Source: Lutibacter maritimus
GTDB lineage: Bacteria > Bacteroidota > Bacteroidia > Flavobacteriales > Flavobacteriaceae
DNA length: 64,000 nucleotides
Direction: 5' to 3'
Assembly (NCBI RefSeq): GCF_900116115.1
Contig: NZ_FOZP01000001.1
Coordinates: forward strand, 388,071 to 452,070
The first letter of the stretch is position 1, and the number at the start of each line of letters is the position of its first letter. This document shows positions 32,034 to 39,911 of the stretch, in pieces. The notes under the pieces were generated by a model. It ran no database searches, was not told the origin of the DNA, and saw nothing but the letters and a program-made list of their open reading frames with translations. The position numbers were made by a program, and so were the translations under genes.

Positions 32034-33149
32034 TTATTCAGTTTTACCGTTTTTTCTAATTATTCCATCTTTAACAATTAAAGTTTCGTCTGTTATTTCT
32101 TCTTCTAAATCCCACTTAAATTTATTTTCTTCAGTTAAATGTTTTATAAAATTTAACATATTTTTACCGTATAAATCACTTGCATTTGTAGAAACGCTTT
32201 CAGGAGAAATGGTTGTTCCAATAATTTTTACTCCGTGTTCAATTACTGTTTTGTTTAATTTGCTTAATTCACAATTACCTCCTTGAGCTGCAGCTAAATC
32301 AATAATTACAGCACCATTTTTCATTTGCTTAATTTGGTCTTCGGTAATTAAAATTGGAGATTTTCTTCCTGGAACCATTGCTGTAGTGATAACTAAATCA
32401 GCTTGAAATAAAGATTTGTTAACTGCTTCTTTTTGTCTTCTAATATAATCTTCAGAAGCTGCTTTGGCATAACCACCTTCAGCTTTTTCTTCGCCAGTAT
32501 TATCAACGGTTATAAATTTAGCACCTAAAGATTCCGTTTGTTCTTTTGTTTCTAATCTAATATCGGTTGCTTCAACAACAGCACCTAAGCGTTTTGCAGT
32601 GGCTATTGCTTGTAAACCTGCAACTCCAACACCATAAATTAAAACTCTTGAAGGTGTTATTGTTCCTGCTGCGGTCATCATTAAAGGGAATATTTTTGTC
32701 ATTTCATAAGCACCTAAAATAACAGCTTTATAGCCAGCTAGGTTACTTTGTGAACTTAAAACATCCATATCTTGTGCTCGAGAAATACGTGGCATTGCAT
32801 CCATAGAAAATGCTGTAGCACCTTTTTCTGCGATAGCTTTTATTAGTTCAGGATGTGATTTATGAAATAATTGACTCATTAAAATATGAGAATCATCAAC
32901 CAGTTTTAAATCTTCTTCATCAAAAGGATTTATTTTAACTAAAACTTGCGCTTCTTTAAATACTACGCCTCTTTTTTCAACAACTGCTCCAATTTTTTCA
33001 TAGTCTGAATTTTTGAAAGATGAAGTTGAACCAGCGTCATCTTCAACAATTACTTCAAAACCTTTTTCTATAAGTTGTTTTGCAATTGAAGGCGAAATAC
33101 ATACTCGTCTTTCTCCTTTTTGAGTTTCTTTTAATATTCCTATTTTCAT
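32034..33149 (-). CDS. pntAA: NAD(P) transhydrogenase subunit alpha, soluble NAD-binding part (PntAA)
   Basis: A 371-residue protein equal to the soluble NAD(H)-binding domain I of PntA. Seen: MKIGILKETQKGERRVCISP at the start, the Rossmann motif VLIYGVGVAGLQAIATAKRL, and VVEATDIRLETKEQTESLGA. The TTAMVPGRKSPILITEDQI loop and DLAAAQGGNCELSKLN segment follow. This is the first gene of the operon; the pump splits between three polypeptides. The long upstream region (33150-33508) has a hairpin at 33211-33233 inside the presumed leader and a CRP/FNR-like site, suggesting regulation. Confidence 0.95.
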   Translation of the reverse strand: MKIGILKETQKGERRVCISPSIAKQLIEKGFEVIVEDDAGSTSSFKNSDYEKIGAVVEKRGVVFKEAQVLVKINPFDEEDLKLVDDSHILMSQLFHKSHPELIKAIAEKGATAFSMDAMPRISRAQDMDVLSSQSNLAGYKAVILGAYEMTKIFPLMMTAAGTITPSRVLIYGVGVAGLQAIATAKRLGAVVEATDIRLETKEQTESLGAKFITVDNTGEEKAEGGYAKAASEDYIRRQKEAVNKSLFQADLVITTAMVPGRKSPILITEDQIKQMKNGAVIIDLAAAQGGNCELSKLNKTVIEHGVKIIGTTISPESVSTNASDLYGKNMLNFIKHLTEENKFKWDLEEEITDETLIVKDGIIRKNGKTE

Positions 33150-33210
33150 TTAATTAAGTTTTTATTAAAATGTTTATTAAACATTAATTTGTTGTTATTT
33201 TATAAAAATA

Positions 33211-33233
33211 AAAACCAGCCAAAAGCTAGTTTT
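33211..33233 (-). promoter_or_regulatory. Hairpin followed by a T-rich run in the pntAA leader
   Basis: Arms 33211-33219 and 33225-33233 pair with one mismatch on the plus strand that becomes a G-U wobble on the minus strand. Minus-strand RNA continues into GGTTTTTATTTTT. The form is that of an intrinsic terminator or attenuator, 62 bases before the pntAA start, with no gene upstream that it could end. Confidence 0.45.
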
Positions 33234-33362
33234 AAATTAAGTTTTATAAAATAAAATGCATAAAAAAAATATTATAAAAGTTGATTAAGGTTGTTAAAAA
33301 TAACTTCATTATTATAATAAATTTGATAGTAAGTAAATATATAAACTTAATAATTTATAAAA

Positions 33363-33378
33363 GTTGATAAAAATCACA
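33363..33378. promoter_or_regulatory. CRP/FNR-like inverted repeat in the pntAA / MBL intergenic region
   Basis: TTGAT-AAAA-ATCAC (33364-33377) matches the FNR consensus TTGAT-N4-ATCAA at nine of ten fixed positions. It shares ATAAAAATCACA with the site before the cytochrome c gene at 20445-20460. Confidence 0.45.
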
Positions 33379-33508
33379 TTTTTGATGGATTATTAATAAT
33401 CAATAACATAATTGCGAATTGTGTAATAATTGTTGCTAAAAAAGAATTGAAAAAATAAATATTTCATTAATATTTTTTTAAAAGCAGTTTAGTAAGTTTT
33501 AAATATTC

Positions 33509-34297
33509 ATGTATTTTTATAAAAAATTTAATTTGAAAATCACATTTTTAGGTACAGGAACTTCACAAGGCATTCCAGTTATTGGTAGTTCGCATCCAGT
33601 TTGTTTGTCTGAAGATAAACGAGATAAACGTTTGCGTGTTTCAATTTTAATAGAATGGGAAAACTATGCTTATGTTATTGATTGCGGACCAGATTTTAGA
33701 TATCAAATGTTACGTGCCAATGTTACCAGAATAAATGGCGTATTATTTACACATGAACATGCAGATCATACCGCTGGATTAGATGATTTGAGGCCTTTTA
33801 GCTTTCAATTAGGAAGTGTGCCAATTTATGCTCAAAAAAGAGTGATGGATAATTTAGCCTTTAGGTTTGATTATATTTTTAACGATGAAAATAAATATCC
33901 TGGTGCACCAAGTGTTCAGCAAAATGTTATTGATAATCAAGAGTTTAAATTAAATAATTTATCAGTTTTACCTATTCAAATAAATCACGGAAAATTAAAA
34001 ATAGTTGGCTATAGGTTTAACAATATTGCATATTTAACCGATGTAAAAACTATTGATGCATCTGAAAAAGAAAAACTTAAAAATTTAAATATTTTAATAA
34101 TTAATGCCATTCGGTTTAAGCCACATCATTCTCATTTAAATTTAGAAGAAGCTTTAGATTTAATTAATGAATTACAACCAAAAAAAACATATTTAACGCA
34201 TATTAGTCATCATTTAGGTTTTCATGCCGAAATAGAAAAAATATTACCAGAAAATGTGTTTATAGCTTATGATGAATTAGTGTTGGAAATTAATTAA
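33509..34297 (+). CDS. MBL-fold metallohydrolase (PhnP/RNase-Z-like)
   Basis: A 262-residue cytosolic metallo-beta-lactamase-fold enzyme. The family opening KITFLGTGTSQGIPVIG is present, as is the zinc motif FTHEHADHTAGLDDLRPFS, and further ligands lie in INHGKLK, LTDVKTID and THISHHLGFH. It resembles PhnP-type phosphodiesterases and tRNase-like hydrolases; the substrate is unknown. The ATG at 33509 gives MYFYKKFNLKITF. A TTG at 33533 would give MKITFLGTG, the usual family N-terminus, so the true start may be 33533. Its last four bases overlap the convergent methyltransferase gene. Confidence 0.87.
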   Translation: MYFYKKFNLKITFLGTGTSQGIPVIGSSHPVCLSEDKRDKRLRVSILIEWENYAYVIDCGPDFRYQMLRANVTRINGVLFTHEHADHTAGLDDLRPFSFQLGSVPIYAQKRVMDNLAFRFDYIFNDENKYPGAPSVQQNVIDNQEFKLNNLSVLPIQINHGKLKIVGYRFNNIAYLTDVKTIDASEKEKLKNLNILIINAIRFKPHHSHLNLEEALDLINELQPKKTYLTHISHHLGFHAEIEKILPENVFIAYDELVLEIN

Positions 34298-34920
34298 GCA
34301 GTATTTTTTTTAGCAATCATTAAAAAAACAGGATACTTTTTATCCGTTTCTTTATTTTCTATTGTATATGGAATGGAATAGTGTACAATTTCAAAACCAG
34401 CATTTTTAAGTATTGTTTCAAGATTATTTTTGTTAAAACCAAAATGTCCATCAAAATTTTGCTCTTTTGGATGAAACGATCCATCTTCTTCATCTAAATC
34501 AGCAATACATAAATAACCATTTGTATTTAGTAATGAGTGAAATATATTTGAAATTTGCTCAATATTGTTAATATGATGAAGTGTCATTAAGGTAAAAATA
34601 ACATCGGTTTTTTCTATTTTTGAAGGAGTTTTTATTAAATCAATCAATAAAGGTTTAAAGTTTTTAATTTGTTGATTTTCAATTTTTTCTTTTAAAACAT
34701 TTATCATTCCTTCAGATGAATCTACAAGCGTAATTGTTTTAAAAGCATCTTTTAAAGCAAAACTTAACAAACCCGTTCCGCAACCAAATTCTAAAGCATT
34801 CATTTGATTTGTAGGTTTTATATAATTTACAATTTTAGTTGCAATTAATTTGGCTCTTGTGCTTTTTTCAACATCTTTATCCCAATCTTTAGCTTTTTTA
34901 TCAAAGTGTGTAGTGCTCAT
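34294..34920 (-). CDS. Class I SAM-dependent methyltransferase
   Basis: A 208-residue soluble methyltransferase. Motif I is ALEFGCGTGLLSFALKD, acidic motif II ITLVDSSEGMINVLKEK, and post-motifs TDVIFTLMTLHHINNIEQI and GYLCIADLDEEDGSFH. The length and pattern match the UbiE/Ycgj-like group acting on small molecules; the substrate is unknown. The N-terminus (STTHFDKKAKDWDKDVEKST) is typical. It begins nine bases after the stop of the GH92 gene and is likely in one transcript with it and the pentapeptide gene. Its last four bases overlap the MBL hydrolase stop on the other strand. Confidence 0.88.
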   Translation of the reverse strand: MSTTHFDKKAKDWDKDVEKSTRAKLIATKIVNYIKPTNQMNALEFGCGTGLLSFALKDAFKTITLVDSSEGMINVLKEKIENQQIKNFKPLLIDLIKTPSKIEKTDVIFTLMTLHHINNIEQISNIFHSLLNTNGYLCIADLDEEDGSFHPKEQNFDGHFGFNKNNLETILKNAGFEIVHYSIPYTIENKETDKKYPVFLMIAKKNTA

Positions 34921-34929
34921 TTTTTTAAT

Positions 34930-37251
34930 TTATTTTGGAGTTGATGCCATATAAAAAGTTATGGTACCGCCATTTTTAATTGCGTTGTAATTTAATAAGT
35001 AGTTGTTTATACTTTTTCCATTTACTTCTATTTTTTTTACAAATACATTTTTACTACTTTGATTAACTGTATTTATAAAAATTGTTTTACCATTTTCTAA
35101 ATTAATTTGTGCGTTTTTTATCATTGGACTTCCAATTGCGTAATCATTTGAAGCAGGCGTTACAGGATAAAACCCTAATGCACTAAAAACATACCAAGCG
35201 CTCATTTGCCCCGCATCATCATTTCCACACAAACCATCTTCACCATTACTATACATAGTATTCATAATCATTCTAACGCGTTCTTGAGTTTTATACGGAT
35301 GATTTGTCCAATTATATAAATACGGAATATGATGTCCTGGTTCATTACCATGAACATAATTTCCTATAATTCCATCGCGTGTAATATCTTCGTTTTTTTC
35401 TATGTATTTATCTTCTATTTCTGTGTTAAAAATATAATCTAAATGATTTGAGAATTTATCTTTTCCGCCCATCATTGCAATCATATTATCTATTTCATGA
35501 GGAACATAAAGTCCATAATTTAAAGCGTTTCCTTCAATAAAACCTTGTCCGTGTGTATCAATTGGATCAAAATCTTTTCGCCAAGTTCCATCGCTTAATT
35601 TTGGTCGCATATATCCAATACCTTTATCATATACATTTTTATAATTTTTAGAACGATTTAAAAATGTATTAAAAACTGTTTCATTTTTAGCTTTTTTTGC
35701 AATTTGTGCTATACACCAATCATCAAAAGCATATTCTAAAGTTTTAGAAACGGAAGAAGAACTTTTATCTTCAGGAACAAAACCCAGATTTATATAGTCA
35801 CCAATTCCATCAAAATAGCTAACATTTGCTGTGTTTTCACAAGCTTTTAATGCTTGGTTTAAATCTACATTTGTAGTTTCTTTTGCAATAGCATCTGCAA
35901 TTACAGTTACAGAATGGTAGCCAACCATACACCAGTTTTCATTGGCATAATGACTCCAAATAGGTAACATTTTATGTACGCTTTGGTTGTGATGTGCAAC
36001 CATAGATTTTACCATGTCGTTATTTCTTGCTGGTTGAATGATATTAAACAATGGATGTAATGCTCTGTAAGTATCCCAAAGTGAAAAAATAGTGTAATTG
36101 GTAAAGCCTTCTGATTGATGAATATTTTGATCTAAACCTCTGTAAGCGCCATCAACATCTTCATAAATAATAGGACTTAACATAGTGTGATATAATGCTG
36201 TGTAAAATGTTTCTTTTTCAGCTTTAGTTTCAGTTTCTACAACAATTTTATTTAATTCGTCGTTCCATTTTTGTTGGGTTTCAAGTTTTGTTTTATTAAA
36301 ATCCCAATGTGGAATTTCAGCATCCAAGTTTTTTAAAGCTCCAGCAGCACTTGTGTTTGAAAGTGCAAATTTTATTTTTATTTGTTCATTTTCTACAGTA
36401 TCAAAATTAAAATAAGCTCTTATATTTTTTCCAGCCATTTCTGGAAAGTTTTCTTCTTCATTAAAGCGTCTGTAAAAGCCGTTGTATTGTACATTGTCGT
36501 ATTTTTTGTGTCCATAGCTTTTAAAAGGTTTTGAAAACTGCATAGCAAAAAACACTTTTTTTGTTCGCGCCCAACCATTTGTTTGTCTGTAACCAGTTAT
36601 TAATGAGTCGTTTTCAACTCGAACAAACGTCCAAACATTTTTATCTTCATAATTATAAATGTTTGAAATTAAATCTAAAATTATATGAGAATCTTCTGAT
36701 TTTGGAAATGTGTATTGGTGAAAACCAACTCTATCTGAAGCCGTTAATTCTGCTAAAATATTGTAATCATCTAGTTCAACTTTATAAAAACCAGGTTCGG
36801 CAAATTCATTTTTGTGTAAAAACTGCGAATGATAACCACTTTGTGGAATATTAGCATTACCAGGTTCTAAATTCAATTTTCCAGTTGTTGGCATTATTAA
36901 AAAATCGCCTAAATCTGAATGTCCTGTTCCGCTAAAATGTGTATGACTAAATCCAAAAATTGTAGAATCATCATATTGATAACCAGCACAATATTTGTAA
37001 GTGTCAGGATTGTATTTTCCATCAATAAACATAGGTTGTTGATTGGTTTCTGGACTTAATTGAACCATTCCAAATGGAGTTGTTGCGCCAGGAAAAGTGT
37101 GTCCCATATTTTTAGTTCCAATAAACGGATTTACAAACTGAATAAGGTTTTTATGTTTTATGGAGTCTTTTAAAGTCATAAAATTTTTAGTGTTGTTTGC
37201 GTACACGCAAGTTATAAACAATGTTATGTAAATGTTTACTAAGTTTTTCAT
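34930..37251 (-). CDS. GH92 family alpha-mannosidase
   Basis: A 773-residue exported glycoside hydrolase. The ATG at 37251 gives signal MKNLVNIYITLFITCVYA; the frame also opens at TTG 37260, rejected. GH92 features: FVNPFIGTKNMGHTFPGATT near the N-terminus, FSLWDTYRALHPLFNIIQP, KDFDPIDTHGQGFIEGNALN, GNEPGHHIPYLYNWTNHPYK, and CGNDDAGQMSAWYVFSALGF. These include the conserved acidic and calcium-binding residues. GH92 enzymes are Ca-dependent exo-alpha-mannosidases (1,2-, 1,3-, 1,4-, 1,6-specific) on N-glycans or mannans. No SusC/SusD pair or other glycoside hydrolase is nearby, so it is an orphan. The last residues (NYNAIKNGGTITFYMAS) are complete. Confidence 0.93.
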   Translation of the reverse strand: MKNLVNIYITLFITCVYANNTKNFMTLKDSIKHKNLIQFVNPFIGTKNMGHTFPGATTPFGMVQLSPETNQQPMFIDGKYNPDTYKYCAGYQYDDSTIFGFSHTHFSGTGHSDLGDFLIMPTTGKLNLEPGNANIPQSGYHSQFLHKNEFAEPGFYKVELDDYNILAELTASDRVGFHQYTFPKSEDSHIILDLISNIYNYEDKNVWTFVRVENDSLITGYRQTNGWARTKKVFFAMQFSKPFKSYGHKKYDNVQYNGFYRRFNEEENFPEMAGKNIRAYFNFDTVENEQIKIKFALSNTSAAGALKNLDAEIPHWDFNKTKLETQQKWNDELNKIVVETETKAEKETFYTALYHTMLSPIIYEDVDGAYRGLDQNIHQSEGFTNYTIFSLWDTYRALHPLFNIIQPARNNDMVKSMVAHHNQSVHKMLPIWSHYANENWCMVGYHSVTVIADAIAKETTNVDLNQALKACENTANVSYFDGIGDYINLGFVPEDKSSSSVSKTLEYAFDDWCIAQIAKKAKNETVFNTFLNRSKNYKNVYDKGIGYMRPKLSDGTWRKDFDPIDTHGQGFIEGNALNYGLYVPHEIDNMIAMMGGKDKFSNHLDYIFNTEIEDKYIEKNEDITRDGIIGNYVHGNEPGHHIPYLYNWTNHPYKTQERVRMIMNTMYSNGEDGLCGNDDAGQMSAWYVFSALGFYPVTPASNDYAIGSPMIKNAQINLENGKTIFINTVNQSSKNVFVKKIEVNGKSINNYLLNYNAIKNGGTITFYMASTPK

Positions 37252-37252
37252 A

Positions 37253-37825
37253 TTATTCAATTATAAGTTGATATTTTTCTAATAAACCAGCCAAACCATC
37301 TCTAGAAAATTTGGCATTTTTTACATTATTATTTTCTGGGTTAATAGAGTAGTGGCGAGAAGTAGTGAAATCTACTTTCATAAGATTAGATTTTTCGAAA
37401 ACGGCTAATTTTAAATCACAGTTATCAAAAATAGAGTTTGTTAAATCAGTTTCAACAAAATCGGTTTCATTTAAATGGCAGTTTTTAAAAGAGGTGTTTT
37501 TTAATTTTAACTTATAAAACGAAGCTAAATTTAATTGACATTCTGTAAACTTTAACTCAAGTAAAAAGGGATCACACTCGCTAAAATTCAATCCAACTAA
37601 TTTGCAATTTTCAAAATGTACATTTTTAAATGCTGTATTTTTAATTTTAGATAAGCTTAAGTTACAGTTAATAAGATGACATTCAATAAACTGATTATTA
37701 GATAAATGAATTCCTGAAAAATTACAATTTAAAAAAGTGCAATTATCATAATCTGCTGTTTCAAAAGGTGTATTGGTATAATTTTTACCTTTAAATTCTT
37801 TGCTTTCAATGTATGGTTGATTCAT
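37253..37825 (-). CDS. Pentapeptide-repeat protein
   Basis: A 190-residue soluble protein made almost wholly of pentapeptide repeats of the form (C/A)xFxx/(L/F)xx(C)xL, giving a right-handed beta-helix. Examples are NCTFLNCNFSGIHLSN, NTAFKNVHFENCKLVGLNFS and LNETDFVETDLTNSIFDNC. The repeat block covers ~15-150, followed by a non-repeat tail. Length and pattern resemble Qnr/McbG-like proteins, which protect DNA gyrase, but such activity is not implied without tests. It is separated from the GH92 start by one base, so the two are coupled. Divergent from the TetR gene, with the shared region 37826-37936. Confidence 0.85.
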   Translation of the reverse strand: MNQPYIESKEFKGKNYTNTPFETADYDNCTFLNCNFSGIHLSNNQFIECHLINCNLSLSKIKNTAFKNVHFENCKLVGLNFSECDPFLLELKFTECQLNLASFYKLKLKNTSFKNCHLNETDFVETDLTNSIFDNCDLKLAVFEKSNLMKVDFTTSRHYSINPENNNVKNAKFSRDGLAGLLEKYQLIIE

Positions 37826-37860
37826 ATAGTAAATTTAAACATTTTAATTTTCGACAATCT

Positions 37861-37886
37861 ATTTTGTATATTTTTTTTTACAAAAT
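37861..37886. promoter_or_regulatory. Inverted repeat in the pentapeptide / TetR intergenic region
   Basis: ATTTTGTA and TACAAAAT are perfect eight-base arms separated by ten bases. It lies seven bases upstream of the TetR operator candidate, between the two divergent genes, and could be a second regulator site. Confidence 0.4.
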
Positions 37887-37892
37887 ATTAAA

Positions 37893-37910
37893 TGAATGAA
37901 TATTTATTCA
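37893..37910. promoter_or_regulatory. Candidate TetR operator overlapping the efflux operon promoter
   Basis: TGAATGAAT directly followed by ATTTATTCA is an 18-base inverted repeat with eight of nine base pairs matched. The half-site TGAATGA resembles known TetR-family operators such as those of AcrR/QacR-type repressors. It abuts the -7 box at 37911-37918, so a bound repressor would block the promoter. Confidence 0.6.
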
Positions 37911-37918
37911 TAAATTTG
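37911..37918 (+). promoter_or_regulatory. -7 box of the efflux operon
   Basis: TAAATTTG is a perfect TAnnTTTG match ending 18 bases before the ATG at 37937. No TTG -33 element lies 17-23 bases upstream. Confidence 0.6.
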
Positions 37919-37936
37919 CAAATCAAAAAATATAAA

Positions 37937-38521
37937 ATGGCACGTAAAATTGATGAAGATAAAATTCTTCGAATTAAAGAAGCTACCAAGCAAGTAATCG
38001 TAGAAAAAGGTATTGAAGCAACTACCATAGCTATGATTGCAAAAAAAGCGAATGTAAGTGGAGGCTACCTATATAGAACATACGCTGGAAAACAAGATTT
38101 GATAAATGAATTGTATTTTGATAAAGTAAACTCATTATTTAAAGAATTAGAATTTTTGTTAGCACTTAATCAAACAAGTGTAAAACCACTGATTGAGTCG
38201 TTTATACAAAACAGGGTAATTTATTTTTTAAATGAGCCAATTGCTTCTAAATTTTTTTATCAATTATTGCATAATGATAATTTTTTAACAACAGATGAAA
38301 TTAAAACCGCTAATTTAAAATTAATGGAACGCATTAAAAAAATAGGAATTGAAGCAGGTGAAATTTCATCAACAATTACAACATATCAATTGCATTATCA
38401 CATTTTAGTTTATCCGGTAGATTATATAAATTTTACACGTAAAAATATATTTGGTGAGCACGAAGTAACTATTAATGATGTGAAAAGTATTACAGAAAAT
38501 ATTTTAAAAATTTTAAAATAA
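37937..38521 (+). CDS. TetR/AcrR family transcriptional regulator
   Basis: A 194-residue regulator. The ATG at 37937 (MARKIDEDKILRIKEATKQV) is chosen over 37892 because the longer frame would translate through the operator and -7 box. The HTH is clear: IVEKGIEATTIAMIAKKANV followed by SGGYLYRTYAGKQDLINELY, the TetR recognition-helix region. The C-terminal ligand domain (~60-190) is helical and unremarkable. It is the first gene of the efflux operon, with zero spacing to tolC, and probably represses the operon and itself by binding the repeat at 37893-37910. The ligand is unknown. Confidence 0.9.
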   Translation: MARKIDEDKILRIKEATKQVIVEKGIEATTIAMIAKKANVSGGYLYRTYAGKQDLINELYFDKVNSLFKELEFLLALNQTSVKPLIESFIQNRVIYFLNEPIASKFFYQLLHNDNFLTTDEIKTANLKLMERIKKIGIEAGEISSTITTYQLHYHILVYPVDYINFTRKNIFGEHEVTINDVKSITENILKILK

Positions 38522-39904
38522 ATGAAAACAATTATAAATTTTAGTTCAATAAAATTAAGTAACAAACCTATAAAATTATTACTGTTGTTAGGTTTTATTA
38601 CAACAGTAACAAATGCTCAAGACTTAACTTTAAAAGAAGCATATAATTTAATGTTATCTAACAATGGCGAAGCCAAAGCTTCCAGTTTTGAATTAAAAGC
38701 TATGGAGGAAGAACATAAAGCAACGAAAGGACTTAGATTACCTACAGTAGGTGTATCAGGGACTTATTTACATTTAGATGAAGATATTGCAGTTGATTTA
38801 AATACACAAAGAAATATGGTGGGAGGTTTATTAAGCATTCCCAATCCAGCAACAGTTTTAGGAGATTGGAATTTTACCTTACAGGAAAAAAACTTGGGGT
38901 TTGCAACTGCTGATTTTTCTATGCCAATTTTTGCTGGAGGAAAAATTAATGCAGCCAGCAAAGCTTCAGAAATAAAATTAGAGTTAACAGAAACAAAACA
39001 TCAAATTAAAGAAAATGAGTTAACCATCAATTTAATCAACTACTTTTTTAAACTAAAATTAGCAAAAGAAGCCGTTCAACTTAGGCAAGAAGTATACAAT
39101 GTTATTTTATTACATAACATCCAGGCAACTAAGTTTTTTGAAAATGGATTAATTCCAGAAGTAGAAACATTAAATGCAAAAGTGGCATTATCTAATGCTA
39201 AAAGAGAATTACTAGCCGCAAAAAAAGATGAAGCATTAGCAATTACAGCTGTACAAAATTTAATTGGTTTAAATTCTATTGAAGGAATAGCAACCACATT
39301 TAAAGAACCAACAATTGTAAAACCATTAAAAGAATTTCAAGATGATATGTTAACTGAAAATAACCAGTTAAAAACTATTGAAAAAAATCATGAATTAGCA
39401 GAAGTTGGTGTAAAAGTTGAAAACAGTGATTATTTTCCGAAAGTTGGTGTTATGGGAAAGTACATACTTTGGAAAGATAATTTGCCACTAGTTGATACCA
39501 AATGGTTTGTTGGAGTAGGTGTTGAGTGGGAATTATTTAACGGTTTTCAAAGAGAACATAAAATTAAAGCATCAAAATATAAAATTGAACAAGTTGAAGA
39601 ATTTGATAAGCAAGCAAGATTAAATTTAACAACTTATACAGAAAAATTGTACAATACAATGCAAAAAGAATTAGAACAATATGAAAGTTTAAATGCCGAT
39701 GAAGCTTTGGCTAAAAAATTAAAATTTATGCGTACACGTGCTTTTGAAGAAGGCACAGGGACTTCTTTAGAAGTGGTTGACGCTACTTTAAAACTATCAG
39801 AAATACAATTACATAAAATAAAAGCCTTGTTTGAGTATAATGTAGCTTATGGTGAGTTAATGGTACTTACAGGTAAAACAGCATCTTTCTTAAATCAAAA
39901 TTAA
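38522..39904 (+). CDS. TolC-family outer-membrane efflux protein
   Basis: A 460-residue outer-membrane factor. A Sec signal is followed by NAQDLTLKEAYNLMLSNNGE. Two repeat halves form the alpha/beta barrel, with heptad-rich helices (NHELAEVGVKVENSD) and the second-half KASEIKLELTETKHQ. Compared with TolC the length is normal. It is the exit duct of the exporter encoded by the following genes and the ATG follows the TetR stop without a gap. Substrate unknown. Confidence 0.9.
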   Translation: MKTIINFSSIKLSNKPIKLLLLLGFITTVTNAQDLTLKEAYNLMLSNNGEAKASSFELKAMEEEHKATKGLRLPTVGVSGTYLHLDEDIAVDLNTQRNMVGGLLSIPNPATVLGDWNFTLQEKNLGFATADFSMPIFAGGKINAASKASEIKLELTETKHQIKENELTINLINYFFKLKLAKEAVQLRQEVYNVILLHNIQATKFFENGLIPEVETLNAKVALSNAKRELLAAKKDEALAITAVQNLIGLNSIEGIATTFKEPTIVKPLKEFQDDMLTENNQLKTIEKNHELAEVGVKVENSDYFPKVGVMGKYILWKDNLPLVDTKWFVGVGVEWELFNGFQREHKIKASKYKIEQVEEFDKQARLNLTTYTEKLYNTMQKELEQYESLNADEALAKKLKFMRTRAFEEGTGTSLEVVDATLKLSEIQLHKIKALFEYNVAYGELMVLTGKTASFLNQN

Positions 39905-39911
39905 AATTAAA

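Larger units (their letters stand above)
33150..33508. other. 358-base divergent intergenic region (pntAA / MBL hydrolase)
   Basis: An AT-rich region with no open frame worth calling. It holds a hairpin at 33211-33233 (arms AAAACCAGC and GCTAGTTTT), a CRP/FNR-like inverted repeat at 33363-33378 and a perfect 14-base palindrome GATTATTAATAATC at 33388-33401. A box TAAATTTG lies at 33318-33325, but its nearest upstream TTG is 24 bases away, so it is not a convincing promoter. Both genes' promoters must lie here. Confidence 0.6.

Noticed and set aside
31750-32286. 178-codon plus-strand frame over the pntAA/pntAB region
   Set aside because: Antisense to well-conserved transhydrogenase genes.
33318-33325. 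TAAATTTG as promoter of the MBL hydrolase gene
   Set aside because: The nearest TTG lies 24 bases upstream, beyond the usual spacing, and the gene starts about 180 bases downstream.
37253-37825. Quinolone-resistance Qnr protein
   Set aside because: Only the repeat fold is shared; there is no sequence evidence for gyrase protection, and the gene is in an operon with metabolic genes.
37892-37936. ATG at 37892 as the TetR gene start
   Set aside because: The added 15 residues are not typical of TetR N-termini, and they would be encoded by the operator and -7 box.
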